From Dehalococcoidia bacterium UBA6808 (GTDB taxonomy: Bacteria > Chloroflexota > Dehalococcoidia > GIF9 > UBA5629): DNA of 41,969 nt. Positions 33,937 to 41,969 of this stretch are shown here, one piece after another; position 1 is the stretch's first letter; each line of letters opens with the position of its first letter. Location: assembly GCA_002452695.1 (NCBI GenBank), contig DKFA01000031.1, positions 1-41,969 of the forward strand, read 5' to 3'. The notes under the pieces were generated by a model. That model made no database searches and was not told where the DNA came from. It saw only the letters and a program-made list of their open reading frames with translations. Made by a program: the position numbers and the translations under genes.

Positions 33937-35535
33937 ATGATCATCACAAGTTTGCATATTGAGGATTTTCGACTTTTCCATAAGCATGATCTCAAAATCG
34001 GCAAATATGTAACTGCAATAGCTGGTTTCAATACAACGGGAAAATCAACAATTCTCGGCTTACTTGGACACTGTGGACAACTTAGGGGGCATAGACCACT
34101 ACTACACAGTAGATTCCGTACTGAACTGAGCGAAATACTAAAATTTTCAAGGAAGTATGACGACACTATCGATACTACAATTTCATTCGGTGATATGCCG
34201 ACAACATCACACATAAATTATCCAAGTTCACTTTCATATAGGTCGTCTTGGCAAAAATACCCGGATGGGTCACCGCGATATAGAATTCTTCCCAAACGCA
34301 CAAAATATTGGAAAAGCAATAGCAAAATAAATTGGCCAACATTGTATTTAGGACTTGGACGATTATATCCTGTAGGTGAATCGGTTAAAGTCAATAAGAC
34401 AAAACTCGCTGGGGTTTTATCAGTATATGAAAATGAATTCATATTAGATAATATGACGGCAATACTTAATGCGAGTGAAAAACCAAAGGATTTCACTGCA
34501 TTATCCATAGCTGAAACAAAAAATAAGAAGGCTATCGGTGTCAATACTGATAACTATGATTCACAGGCAAATTCCGCAGGACAGGACAATCTGGGACAAA
34601 TACTTATGGCAATACTGTCTTTCAGTAGATTGAAACAAGAACTTGGCACTGAATGGAATGGGGGGCTTCTTCTAGTTGATGAACTTGATGCGGCTTTACA
34701 TCCCCTGGCACAAAACAAACTACTTGATTTAATATATAAACAAGCAAAAGATATAGGAATCCAAGTTGTATTTACGACTCATAGTCTAAGCTTGCTTGAA
34801 TATCTCAGTAAAAAAACTGCTTATAACAGTAGTACCGACATAAATAAATACGAATTGGTTTATATAAAAAAAGCCAATGGGCCTCTGGAAATCATTCAAA
34901 ACCCACAATTTGAAGTCATTTACTATGATCTGATGGCAACGTATGACGAAGCACTTGCAAAAAGAGTTACTGTATTTTCCGAAGACGAAGAGGCACGCAT
35001 ACTGGTAAAAAAAATACTTGAGAAGTTCCTACATCATATTACAATGCTTGAAGCCAGTTTTGGAAATGACGATCTACTTAAAATGCTTGAATCAGATTAC
35101 TATCATTTTTGCAATTTCGTTTTCATCTTTGATGGTGATGTCCCGGATACTAAAATCGAGGCATGCATTAGAAAGGCCGGGGTAGCTGAATTAAAATGCG
35201 CATTAAAATTACCAGGTGGCAAACGTCCAGAGCAAGTATTATGGGAATACATTGACAATATGCCCCCTGGTCACCCTTTTCTGCAACAAGGTGCAAGCAG
35301 AGGAATATCGCTGACAAGTTTGAGAGAGCAAGGCCCCTGTTCGACAAAGTATAACGGACTTACAGAGAGAGAAAAATTTAAGAACTGGTTTAAAGATAAT
35401 AGGAACACGATAGAAACGGTTGTTGACTACTGGTGTAAAGATAATAAAGAGATTGTTGATCATTTTGTTAATGAGTTTGTTGTCACATTTAACTGGATAG
35501 CTTCCAGAAACTTTATCCCGCGGATCATAGTTTGA
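33937..35535 (+). CDS. AAA ATPase with TOPRIM-like C-terminal domain (OLD-like), candidate defence nuclease
   Basis: 532 residues. The N-terminal SMC/ABC-type ATPase starts MIITSLHIEDFRLFHKHDL, with Walker A GFNTTGKST at 30-38, signature-like NSAGQDNLGQIL near 212-223, Walker B LLLVDELDAALHP near 244-256 and the following TTHS. The C-terminal part (from about 343) reads VTVFSEDEEARILVKKIL and then FVFIFDGDVPD at 394-404: a Glu followed by DxD, the TOPRIM metal-site pattern of OLD-family nucleases. Such proteins (OLD, Gabija GajA, and the AriA/AriB proteins of PARIS) act in phage defence. The ATG at 33937 is supported by a promoter just upstream. It is rich in A and T, unlike the core genes. 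It sits 20 bases upstream of an adenine methylase gene. Confidence 0.75.
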   Translation: MIITSLHIEDFRLFHKHDLKIGKYVTAIAGFNTTGKSTILGLLGHCGQLRGHRPLLHSRFRTELSEILKFSRKYDDTIDTTISFGDMPTTSHINYPSSLSYRSSWQKYPDGSPRYRILPKRTKYWKSNSKINWPTLYLGLGRLYPVGESVKVNKTKLAGVLSVYENEFILDNMTAILNASEKPKDFTALSIAETKNKKAIGVNTDNYDSQANSAGQDNLGQILMAILSFSRLKQELGTEWNGGLLLVDELDAALHPLAQNKLLDLIYKQAKDIGIQVVFTTHSLSLLEYLSKKTAYNSSTDINKYELVYIKKANGPLEIIQNPQFEVIYYDLMATYDEALAKRVTVFSEDEEARILVKKILEKFLHHITMLEASFGNDDLLKMLESDYYHFCNFVFIFDGDVPDTKIEACIRKAGVAELKCALKLPGGKRPEQVLWEYIDNMPPGHPFLQQGASRGISLTSLREQGPCSTKYNGLTEREKFKNWFKDNRNTIETVVDYWCKDNKEIVDHFVNEFVVTFNWIASRNFIPRIIV

Positions 35536-35555
35536 CTACAAGGGTGGATGACTAA

Positions 35556-36395
35556 TTGCCAACAACGTTAACACCACTAAGATATCCTGGTGGGAAAACC
35601 GCTTTATATGAAAAGGTGGTGAGCATATTTGAGCAAAATGGCTTACAGGACATCACCTATATAGAGCCATTTGTTGGAGGAGCTGGTCTAGCCATCAAGC
35701 TATTGCTGAGAAACAATGTTTCCCAGATTGTTATCAATGACATTGATCCGGCCATTTATTCATTTTGGCACAGTGTGCTTAATCAGCCAGAAGATCTCTG
35801 TAGACGTATAATGGAATGTAAAATATCGATTGAAGAAAGAGAAAAACAGATTCAGATACTGAAAAACCAAGAGTATAATTCAACAGTTGATATTGGATTT
35901 GCTACCCTTTACCTTAACCGAACCAATGTTTCTGGAATTTTAGATGCGGGACCAATTGGAGGCAAAGACCAAGAGGGAGATTACAAATTAGATGCTCGTT
36001 TCAATAAAACCGGTTTGATTACGAAAATTAACAAAATTGCATCATTCCGACAAAACATAAGGTTATATGGATTGGATGTTATCAATTTCATGGATGATGT
36101 TTTGCCTACTATTGAAGCAAAGACACTATTTTTGAATTTCGACCCGCCCTATGTCAAACAAGGGCAAGCGCTATACTTAAATCATTTTACGATCAAGGAT
36201 CACCAAAGGCTACGCAACAAAGTAGCCGACTGTGAACATTACTGGATTGTAACTTACGATTTCAATAACATAATACTTGATTTATATTCAGCATTTGAAT
36301 ACGAACGCATACAATTGAACCATAGTGCCGGAAGTATGAAAAAAGGTGAGGAGATCATCATTTATAGCCATAATTTGCAGCCATTGAGAACGTAG
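35556..36395 (+). CDS. D12-class N6-adenine DNA methyltransferase (Dam-like)
   Basis: 279 residues. It has the order of the D12/Dam (alpha) class: RYPGGKT near residue 9, the SAM-binding IEPFVGGAGLA near 36-46, NDIDP near 61-65 and the catalytic NFDPPY at 194-199. The target is unknown; Dam-class enzymes often methylate short sites such as GATC. The start is a TTG at 35556 with AGGGTGG about 9 bases before it; the nearby ATG is out of frame. It lies 20 bases after the AAA/TOPRIM gene and is surely co-transcribed, which suggests a modification partner. It is convergent with the TIR pseudogene. The 169 bases between them hold only a 7-bp inverted repeat (TGTCTGA/TCAGACA, 36423-36466) and a CCCATGGG palindrome. 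Confidence 0.88.
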   Translation: MPTTLTPLRYPGGKTALYEKVVSIFEQNGLQDITYIEPFVGGAGLAIKLLLRNNVSQIVINDIDPAIYSFWHSVLNQPEDLCRRIMECKISIEEREKQIQILKNQEYNSTVDIGFATLYLNRTNVSGILDAGPIGGKDQEGDYKLDARFNKTGLITKINKIASFRQNIRLYGLDVINFMDDVLPTIEAKTLFLNFDPPYVKQGQALYLNHFTIKDHQRLRNKVADCEHYWIVTYDFNNIILDLYSAFEYERIQLNHSAGSMKKGEEIIIYSHNLQPLRT

Positions 36396-36564
36396 ATAGT
36401 TACATGACAAACAAAAAGAACCTGTCTGAAAGGAGGTCTTGTCAATAGGTGTGTAAATGTCAGACACAGACAAGTGCTACCTACCGCTGGCCGCTTTTAA
36501 CCCGCCCATGGGTGGCCGGTTTTGGGTTCCCTGTGACAACAGAAAGAATACTCGCTGCCGCTGA

Positions 36565-36984
36565 CTATGAATACCAATACCAACGTGCATAACCTTGATC
36601 AGCGTCAGGTCCTTTTAAATTGAGCCTAAGACGGTCCGGCGCAGCAGGTGATTGACCCGCAGAGGGAAAAACAATCCCTATCAGCCTATTGGGAGTTGTT
36701 TCCGGTCCACTACGTAGTGACGACTGAATTTCCCAATCAACATATCGCCTCGCCCACGTACATATACCAATTAATACTATTGTGACGGTAGACTCGTTCA
36801 AATACAATTGCCTAATTCTTCGCATAACATAATCAGTATTTGTACTATCAACAATGTCCTGAGATAAGCCTAAAGATCGCACTGTGAATACATTCCAAAA
36901 TTGATCTTAAGTCCTAATAAACTGGTCAACTTCACCCCGATCCGCATGGTGGTAGCTTATAAGCGTCTTATGCACTGCTGACAT
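36565..36984 (-). pseudogene. TIR-like (MTH538/ThsB-type) protein, interrupted by one in-frame stop
   Basis: From the ATG at 36984, preceded by TGGAGGTAGAAAGGA, the frame runs MSAVHKTLISYHHADRGEVD, then QFIRT, and reaches TAA at 36907-36909. It then continues in the same frame for 113 residues. Conserved TIR-like stretches follow: DYVMRRIRQLYLNESTVTIV, LIGICTWARRYVDWEI and NRLIGIVFP, ending GYARWYWYS. Both sides of the stop belong to the MTH538/DUF1863 TIR-like family, which includes ThsB of the Thoeris system and makes signalling molecules from NAD+. One base change could have made the stop (for example CAA to TAA). It follows ygjP by 30 bases on the same strand, as the last gene of the restriction operon. 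No ThsA partner is visible. A 113-residue product from an internal ATG would lack the fold's first strand. Confidence 0.82.
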
Positions 36985-37014
36985 TCCTTTCTACCTCCAA
37001 TCAACAAATTTTTC

Positions 37015-37305
37015 TCATATTCCCAAATATGTTACTACCAACTGTTTAAATAGTTTGCCGTGATTCGGCACTTTGAGATGGACCAGTTCATGCACAATGG
37101 CTTCGGTGCGGGTGGATGGGGAAGCACTCAGCAGATCGAGGTTGAAGGTGAGGCGTCCATGGGGGGAGCAACTGGCCTGCTTGGATTTGAGCTGGCGCAG
37201 GTGGACCTCTTTGGGCTGGACGCCGATGCGGCGGGCCCAGATGCGGACCTCGCGCTTAAAGGCGTTCCGTGTAATGCCGACAGCAGGCTGGGGTTTAGCG
37301 GCCAT
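37015..37305 (-). CDS. YgjP-like small zinc metallopeptidase domain protein
   Basis: 96 residues. A central GRLTFNLDLL is followed by the metal motif IVHELVHLKVPNHGKLFKQL: HExxH plus a downstream N-H, the WLM/YgjP-like M48-related pattern. The full-length YgjP fold is near 170-230 residues; this is the short version often found beside type I restriction genes. It overlaps the hsdR end by 11 bases and is thus co-translated. Its role in restriction is not known; proteolytic control of the complex is a guess. Confidence 0.8.
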   Translation of the reverse strand: MAAKPQPAVGITRNAFKREVRIWARRIGVQPKEVHLRQLKSKQASCSPHGRLTFNLDLLSASPSTRTEAIVHELVHLKVPNHGKLFKQLVVTYLGI

Positions 37306-40195
37306 TGTTCCCCCTCGTCAGCATGGTCATGATCTTGTCCACCAGTACAGGAATTTCCTCAATCCCGGTAGGTGTCAGGGCTTCGTAGAGGCTGGCACGG
37401 ACACGTCGGTACTGCTCATCGCTCTTATGCCAGTGGGGATATTTCTGAAAGGCAGCGGTCATTTGCCTGGCAGCCGTTTCAGCCTTAACGCGCTCGACTC
37501 CTTCTTTCTCGACCAGCCAGAGGACGGCGAAGGCCTCGCTGCCCAGTCCGGTGCCTTGCTGCTCTTCTTCGGCCTTCCGTATTTCTTCGATAAGCTGTTC
37601 AATTTGCTTGAGCGCTTCCTGCGTGGTAACCTGCCTGGCTTTGAAAGCGTCGATAACAGCCTGGACACGTTCGGCGATGGAAAAGAGATAGGGCGCCCTG
37701 GCGCCATCCGCTTCGGCCATACGGGTAATATGGTTAGCCAGGTTGATGACCTTTTCGATATCTGACTGTTTGCTTTCGGACAGCTTGCGCAGCATAGCCG
37801 GCGTGACAGGAATGATTTTGTCAGGCTTGTAAATCTGGCCGGGGTCTACCCGGTCGGATACCAGTTTGGCTGTTTTGCGGGCAAGCTCCCTGACAGCCAG
37901 GCCGGCAGCCTCGTACTTGGAGCGCAGCACGGCGTAGATTCCGGCGAGCCTGTCATAGTCAGTGATATATTCCCGCAAGAAAGGATCGGGAGATATGATC
38001 TCGTAGATGCCTTCAAGCTCACGGAAAAACTGATAGAACTCCTGCCGGGCATCCTGGTCAAGGAATGCCTTCAAGACGGCCTCAACGGCCTTATCCTCGG
38101 CCTTTCCTGTAACTATTTTAAGATACTTCGACCGACCAACGGCCATCAGCTTTTTAAAGCGTTCCTGCAGGATATCAAGCCCATAGATCACGCCGGTAAC
38201 GTCCTGCGAATCGAAGGCCAGCGCCTTCTTGAAGTTCTCAAAGATGCCGACGAAATCCAGCACGAAGCCGCCGGGCTTACGCGTGCCGTTCTCATCTTCA
38301 TAGGGGCGGTTAACGCGGGCGATGGCCTGGAGCAGGACATGGTCACGCATGGGCTTATCGAGGTACATGCAGTAGAGAATAGGGGCATCATAGCCGGTGA
38401 GCAGCTTCTCGGTTACGATGAGGATTTTAGGCAGCTCACCCGGCTTGATAAAGGCCCTGCGGACCTTCTTTTCATCATCCTCCGACAGGCAATACTTAGA
38501 AATCTCCGGTCGGTCGTTGTGAAATGAGCTGATAACAACCTGCGAGTATTCGGGGGGCAGGTATTTATCCAGCGCATCCTTGAGCAGGCAGCACGCCTCA
38601 CGATCTACGCCCACCAGGAAGGCCTTATAGCCCATAGGCTCGACATTACTCTTGAAATGCTCGGCGACATATTTGGCCACATCGTTGATTTTCTTGGGGC
38701 TTTTGAGCATGTTCTTGAGGTTGACAGCACGGTCCAGCACCTTGTTGAGGTCCTCGATATCGCTGACGCCCTCGGCCTCGGCCAGGCTGAAAAACTCCTT
38801 CTCCAGCGTCTCCTTGTCAATACGCAGCTCGCTGGGCGCCAGGGCGTAATAAAGCTGGACGGTAGTTCCGTCCTCGATTGATTCAGCAATGGAGTATTTA
38901 TCGAGGTAGCCTTTCTCGTCCTCCACACCAAAGACCTTGAAAGTGCCCTTGCCATAGGCTGTCTTGTCGATAGGGGTGCCGGTGAAGCCAATGAAGGTGG
39001 CGTTGGGGAGCGCCCCAACAAGGTAATTGCCCAGGTTGCCGCCGGTGGTGCGGTGCGCCTCGTCCACCAGCACGATAATGTTTCTGCGGGTGTTGATATT
39101 GGCCGGGATATCGTCGAACTTATGAATCATGGATACGATGACGCCGCGCGTATCATTCTTCAAAATGTCCTGCAGGGCACGTTTGCTATCAGCGACCGTG
39201 CAATCGAGGCCGCAGGACTTGAGGTTGCCGAAGAGCTGGGACTCGAGCTCGTTGCGGTCCACCAGCATCAGAATGGTGGGGTTTTCCAGCGCAGGCTCCT
39301 CGATGAGGCGCTGGGCCACGGTGATCATGGTGAAGGTCTTGCCGGAACCCTGGGTATGCCAGACAAGTCCCCGGCGTTTATCCGGATTGATAACGCGGGC
39401 GATCACACGGCCAACGGCGCGCATCTGATGTGGGCGCAGGATGACCTTCTGCAGCTCCTCATCACGGCGGGTGAAGAGGATGAAGTCGTGCAGCATGTGA
39501 AGCACCCGGCGAGGGAAGAAAAAGGCCTTGATGAGGGACTCGAAGTCCTCCGCATTGACATTTTCCTCTTTCCAGTTATAGAGGTTTTTATGCGAGGTGT
39601 TCCAGGTAGCGCCGTAGAAGTAATGCAGCAGGTGGGTAAGTCCGAAGGCCTGTGTGATAGCCAGCAGCTCCGGGGCCTGGTCATGATAACGATTGACCTG
39701 GTCCAGCGCTTCGGCTATACCGTCGAGGCGCTGAGCGGATTTGGTCTCGATAATGATGACCGGAATGCCATTGATGAGAAAAACGACATCGGCTCTGATA
39801 GGCTTGACTCCGTTATCAAACTTAAATTCTTCAGTGACCTGAAAGACATTGTTTTCCGGCTTGTCGACATCGAGCAACCGCACGTTGCGCTCACGCTTTT
39901 CCGAGGGGACGAAGACAGTTTTAAGACCCCGCAGGTACTGCCAGGCATCGAAGTTGCCTTCTTTATTGGGGCGCACGCGCCTGATCTGTTTGAGCAGCTC
40001 GGCAGCCTGGGCTTTATGAACAATGCCCTTGTTGAGAGCAACAGCGCGGTAAAGAAAAACGTCGGTAAAGAATGGGTTGGAGAGGTCTCCCCTGAGCTTT
40101 TCGGCCTCAGCCCGGCTGACAAAAGACCATCCTGCCTGCACCGCATACTTGATCAGCGGCCGCTGGACGGAAGATCTCTCTGCTCCAATAGTCAT
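37295..40195 (-). CDS. hsdR: Type I restriction enzyme, endonuclease/translocase subunit
   Basis: 966 residues. The N-terminal nuclease domain has the PD-(D/E)xK elements D136 and E150-T-K152 in IRADVVFLINGIPVIIIETK. The SF2 translocase carries Walker A TQGSGKT near 282-288, DEAH at 378-381 (LVDEAHRTTGG), GFTGTPI, and motif VI LLQAIARVNRPYEDENG, followed by a C-terminal helical domain. HsdR cleaves unmodified DNA after ATP-driven translocation in a complex with HsdM and HsdS. It is complete and shows no lesion. The hsdS gene lies upstream in the same operon, separated by a hicBA pair; hsdM is not in the window. No clear ribosome site precedes the ATG. Confidence 0.96.
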   Translation of the reverse strand: MTIGAERSSVQRPLIKYAVQAGWSFVSRAEAEKLRGDLSNPFFTDVFLYRAVALNKGIVHKAQAAELLKQIRRVRPNKEGNFDAWQYLRGLKTVFVPSEKRERNVRLLDVDKPENNVFQVTEEFKFDNGVKPIRADVVFLINGIPVIIIETKSAQRLDGIAEALDQVNRYHDQAPELLAITQAFGLTHLLHYFYGATWNTSHKNLYNWKEENVNAEDFESLIKAFFFPRRVLHMLHDFILFTRRDEELQKVILRPHQMRAVGRVIARVINPDKRRGLVWHTQGSGKTFTMITVAQRLIEEPALENPTILMLVDRNELESQLFGNLKSCGLDCTVADSKRALQDILKNDTRGVIVSMIHKFDDIPANINTRRNIIVLVDEAHRTTGGNLGNYLVGALPNATFIGFTGTPIDKTAYGKGTFKVFGVEDEKGYLDKYSIAESIEDGTTVQLYYALAPSELRIDKETLEKEFFSLAEAEGVSDIEDLNKVLDRAVNLKNMLKSPKKINDVAKYVAEHFKSNVEPMGYKAFLVGVDREACCLLKDALDKYLPPEYSQVVISSFHNDRPEISKYCLSEDDEKKVRRAFIKPGELPKILIVTEKLLTGYDAPILYCMYLDKPMRDHVLLQAIARVNRPYEDENGTRKPGGFVLDFVGIFENFKKALAFDSQDVTGVIYGLDILQERFKKLMAVGRSKYLKIVTGKAEDKAVEAVLKAFLDQDARQEFYQFFRELEGIYEIISPDPFLREYITDYDRLAGIYAVLRSKYEAAGLAVRELARKTAKLVSDRVDPGQIYKPDKIIPVTPAMLRKLSESKQSDIEKVINLANHITRMAEADGARAPYLFSIAERVQAVIDAFKARQVTTQEALKQIEQLIEEIRKAEEEQQGTGLGSEAFAVLWLVEKEGVERVKAETAARQMTAAFQKYPHWHKSDEQYRRVRASLYEALTPTGIEEIPVLVDKIMTMLTRGNNGR

Positions 40196-40224
40196 TAATC
40201 AGCGTTAATACCAATAGTTGATAA

Positions 40225-40470
40225 CTAACCGAATAATTCTTTGATCAGCGCCTGTTTATCCCTTTTCAGGTAAGAAGCGAGGTCGTTGATAATGCCATTT
40301 AAAGTACCAACCTTGACAGTGTCATGAGCGGGGGCCCTCAGACGATGTTCAGGTCCATTAGAAGTAGTAGTCAGCCTGATGCGGCTGCCCGTGCGATTGA
40401 TTTCACGATAACCATACCTTGTCAGGAGCGAAGCAAGCTGCTGTCCTCCAACATCCCTAGGCAGTCTCAT
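40225..40470 (-). CDS. hicA: HicA-family protein with the catalytic His replaced by Arg
   Basis: 81 residues with the HicA layout: RLPRDVGGQQLASLLTRYGY, a short strand pair, then LRAPAHDTVKVGTLNGIIND and a C-terminal tail. In active HicA mRNA interferases the second strand reads GSHxI. Here it reads TGSRIRLTT, with R30 (codon CGC at 40381-40383) at the catalytic position; one transition in a CAC His codon would give it. The other HicA in this window (5096-5321) keeps the His but is frameshifted. The protein should therefore be toxin-dead, though RNA binding may remain. It overlaps hicB by 4 bases and sits inside the type I restriction operon. Confidence 0.85.
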   Translation of the reverse strand: MRLPRDVGGQQLASLLTRYGYREINRTGSRIRLTTTSNGPEHRLRAPAHDTVKVGTLNGIINDLASYLKRDKQALIKELFG

Positions 40471-40676
40471 ACTTTGATGACCTCATCTTTTACCAGGTGA
40501 AGCCTGATCAGAGATGGCCTGTCTGCAGCGGGGAAATGGCAATTAACCGCATCCAGCGCCATTGTTTTCAGTTCCTCGAAGGAATCTGCTTCAGTAAAGA
40601 TAGAGTAATCGAGGGCACGCGCCTGGTAGCCACCTTCAGGTGATTCTTCAACCAGGAAAATAATTTCCTTTGACAT
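40467..40676 (-). CDS. hicB: HicB-like antitoxin
   Basis: 69 residues: EIIFLVEESPEGGYQARALD, then ADSFEELKTMALDAVNCHF and a final IRLHLVKDEVIKV. This is the short HicB-like family with the partial RNase H fold and no DNA-binding tail, normally paired with a downstream HicA as here. It starts 1 base after the hsdS stop, with AGGAGCATTGACATGTC-type spacing (AAAGGAGCATTGAC before the ATG), so it is translated as part of the restriction operon. Confidence 0.85.
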   Translation of the reverse strand: MSKEIIFLVEESPEGGYQARALDYSIFTEADSFEELKTMALDAVNCHFPAADRPSLIRLHLVKDEVIKV

Positions 40677-40677
40677 G

Positions 40678-41967
40678 TCAATGCTCCTTTATCAGGTCCA
40701 AATCCTTTACCCTGATCTTTCCAGTCATTAACAAGTGTAGCATGGTTTTGAACAGAGTTTGAAGGGCAGATTTCCGATTTTCTTCAGCTTGGATTTTATT
40801 GTCAATGTTCGATATTGTTTTAACTATCATATTTTGCTGTTCTACAGTTGGCAACGGGAATCTAAACTCTTTGAGTCTACTCTGTGATAAATTTGGAATA
40901 GTCGTCTTATTCTCTGCCCCTTCATATAGATTTAATAACTGAATAGCCATATGCATCCAATACATTAAATATTGGGGTACAATATTTTGAGATATGGGGC
41001 GCAGTCGGTGAAGATGATTTTGATAACAACATAAATCAATTTCGTTATTCCAAATTGCAGCTCTACCAATATCACCACCCTCACAAACCAGTAAATCATT
41101 GGCGATAAGTCTATACTGTACAATCTCTTCCTCAGTAAAATCCATTTGGTCTGTCGTTGATATGTCGATTTTACCCCATAGAACATTAGCGGTTCGTAGA
41201 AAAGGAATTGGATTAGTACCAATGTTATTTTTGGCAGATAAGGATTTCCCTTGCTTAAGATAAAATTGATCGCCAATACTCGTAATATTCCAGCCGACTG
41301 GGAATGAACCAATCTCTGTTTCTTTTATCTCGACCTGGTCGATCTGATCGACTGGTACTGGCCCATATGTAAATAAATGGCGCATGAGGGATTTTTTCAA
41401 TTCACGGGCGGCGGCGATGACTTTGTCCTGGGCTTCGATAGAACTCTGGATGGTGGAAAGCACGTGAGCGATGGCACGTTGCTCGTGGAGTGGTGGCCTG
41501 GGTAATATGAATGATTTCAATCGACTTTGCGACAGATTCGGTATAGTGGTTTTATTTCCCGATCCAATATATAAACCAAGCTGTAAAATGGCTTCCTGCA
41601 TCCAATACATATAGAACAAAGGATAAACATACTTTTGAGACGGGCGCAATCTGTGGAGATGGTTTTGATAAGCACAGCGATTCAGTTCATCGGTCCAGAT
41701 CGCAGTTCGTCCTATGTCACCACCCTCACAAACTAACAGATCGCCTTTTATTAAGCATAGATTATCAAACTCGCTATCATCAAAATCCATCATATCGACG
41801 GTGGCAAGATCAATTTTACCCCATAATACATTAGCAGTCCGAAGAAACGGTTTTGGATTTTGGCCAAGGTTCTTTTTCGCCGAAAGCGATTTACCCTGTT
41901 TTATTTCAAATAGAGAGCCAAGCGATTGTAACGCCCACTCCTCCGGCAATAATCTCAACTCGGTCAT
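40678..41967 (-). CDS. hsdS: Type I restriction enzyme specificity subunit with twin recognition domains
   Basis: 429 residues. Two target-recognition domains (about 10-165 and 215-375), each followed by a helical conserved region, the HsdS architecture. The two domains are strikingly alike: both contain FLRTANVLWGKID, LLVCEGGDIGR, YQNHLHRLRP and NKTTIPNLSQSRLK in the same order. Since the domains read the two half-sites in opposite orientation, matching domains predict a palindromic interrupted target. The coding DNA of the domains is A- and T-rich relative to the linkers. The ATG lies 2 bases from the right edge, so the true start may be slightly upstream; its ribosome site, and probably hsdM, are outside the window. 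Confidence 0.93.
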   Translation of the reverse strand: MTELRLLPEEWALQSLGSLFEIKQGKSLSAKKNLGQNPKPFLRTANVLWGKIDLATVDMMDFDDSEFDNLCLIKGDLLVCEGGDIGRTAIWTDELNRCAYQNHLHRLRPSQKYVYPLFYMYWMQEAILQLGLYIGSGNKTTIPNLSQSRLKSFILPRPPLHEQRAIAHVLSTIQSSIEAQDKVIAAARELKKSLMRHLFTYGPVPVDQIDQVEIKETEIGSFPVGWNITSIGDQFYLKQGKSLSAKNNIGTNPIPFLRTANVLWGKIDISTTDQMDFTEEEIVQYRLIANDLLVCEGGDIGRAAIWNNEIDLCCYQNHLHRLRPISQNIVPQYLMYWMHMAIQLLNLYEGAENKTTIPNLSQSRLKEFRFPLPTVEQQNMIVKTISNIDNKIQAEENRKSALQTLFKTMLHLLMTGKIRVKDLDLIKEH

Positions 41968-41969
41968 TT

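Noticed and set aside
33410..41969. CRISPR array or prophage in the accessory part
   Set aside because: No regularly spaced direct repeats, no cas, integrase, capsid or terminase genes are visible; the region is defence genes only.

Overview
The window reads as a chromosomal segment of a free-living bacterium with moderately high GC, most likely a member of the Chloroflexota (Dehalococcoidia-like). That placement is an inference: it rests on the overall look of the core proteins, a lipoprotein efflux adaptor with an ABC pair and no outer-membrane partner in view, a PyrR-controlled pyr operon, and rubrerythrin as an oxygen-stress protein. No marker gene here fixes the taxon.

Left part (1-11350). 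The 3' end of an efflux adaptor gene enters from the left edge. It is followed by housekeeping genes: phosphoglycerate mutase, glutamine-dependent NAD synthase, rubrerythrin, a MarC-type membrane protein, RNase III, a UPF0173 hydrolase and leucyl aminopeptidase. Between tRNA-Glu(CTC) and RNase III lies a stretch of gene decay. It holds a HicB antitoxin next to a frameshifted HicA toxin, a pair of overlapping membrane ORFs that look like one broken gene, and a metallo-beta-lactamase-fold gene with a frameshift and an in-frame stop.

Middle part (11350-24730). A pyrimidine biosynthesis operon starts with a complete PyrR attenuator (binding hairpin, antiterminator and terminator are all visible) and runs pyrR-pyrB-pyrC-carA-carB-carB2-pyrK with tight or overlapping junctions. 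Two full-length carbamoyl phosphate synthase large subunits in tandem behind one small subunit are unusual. Downstream on the same strand are a YjbQ-family protein, two paralogous 64-residue membrane proteins flanking a zinc-ribbon tail-anchored protein, and a very short beta-carbonic-anhydrase-like protein.

Next (24850-33410) come a MacAB-like efflux set (lipoprotein adaptor, ATPase, permease), then on the minus strand GTP cyclohydrolase I, a flavin reductase-like protein, and a peptidyl-prolyl isomerase - homoserine dehydrogenase - threonine synthase operon. A tRNA-Pro(GGG) gene closes the core region.

Right part (33410-41969). Immediately beyond tRNA-Pro the sequence becomes AT-richer and accessory, and is best read as a defence island. 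On the plus strand a short operon pairs an AAA ATPase/TOPRIM (OLD-like) protein with a D12-class adenine methyltransferase. On the minus strand a type I restriction operon runs hsdS-hicB-hicA-hsdR-ygjP-TIR. Its HsdS carries two nearly identical target-recognition domains, its HicA has Arg in place of the catalytic His, and its terminal ThsB-type TIR gene is broken by one in-frame stop. hsdM is not in the window and probably lies just past the right edge.
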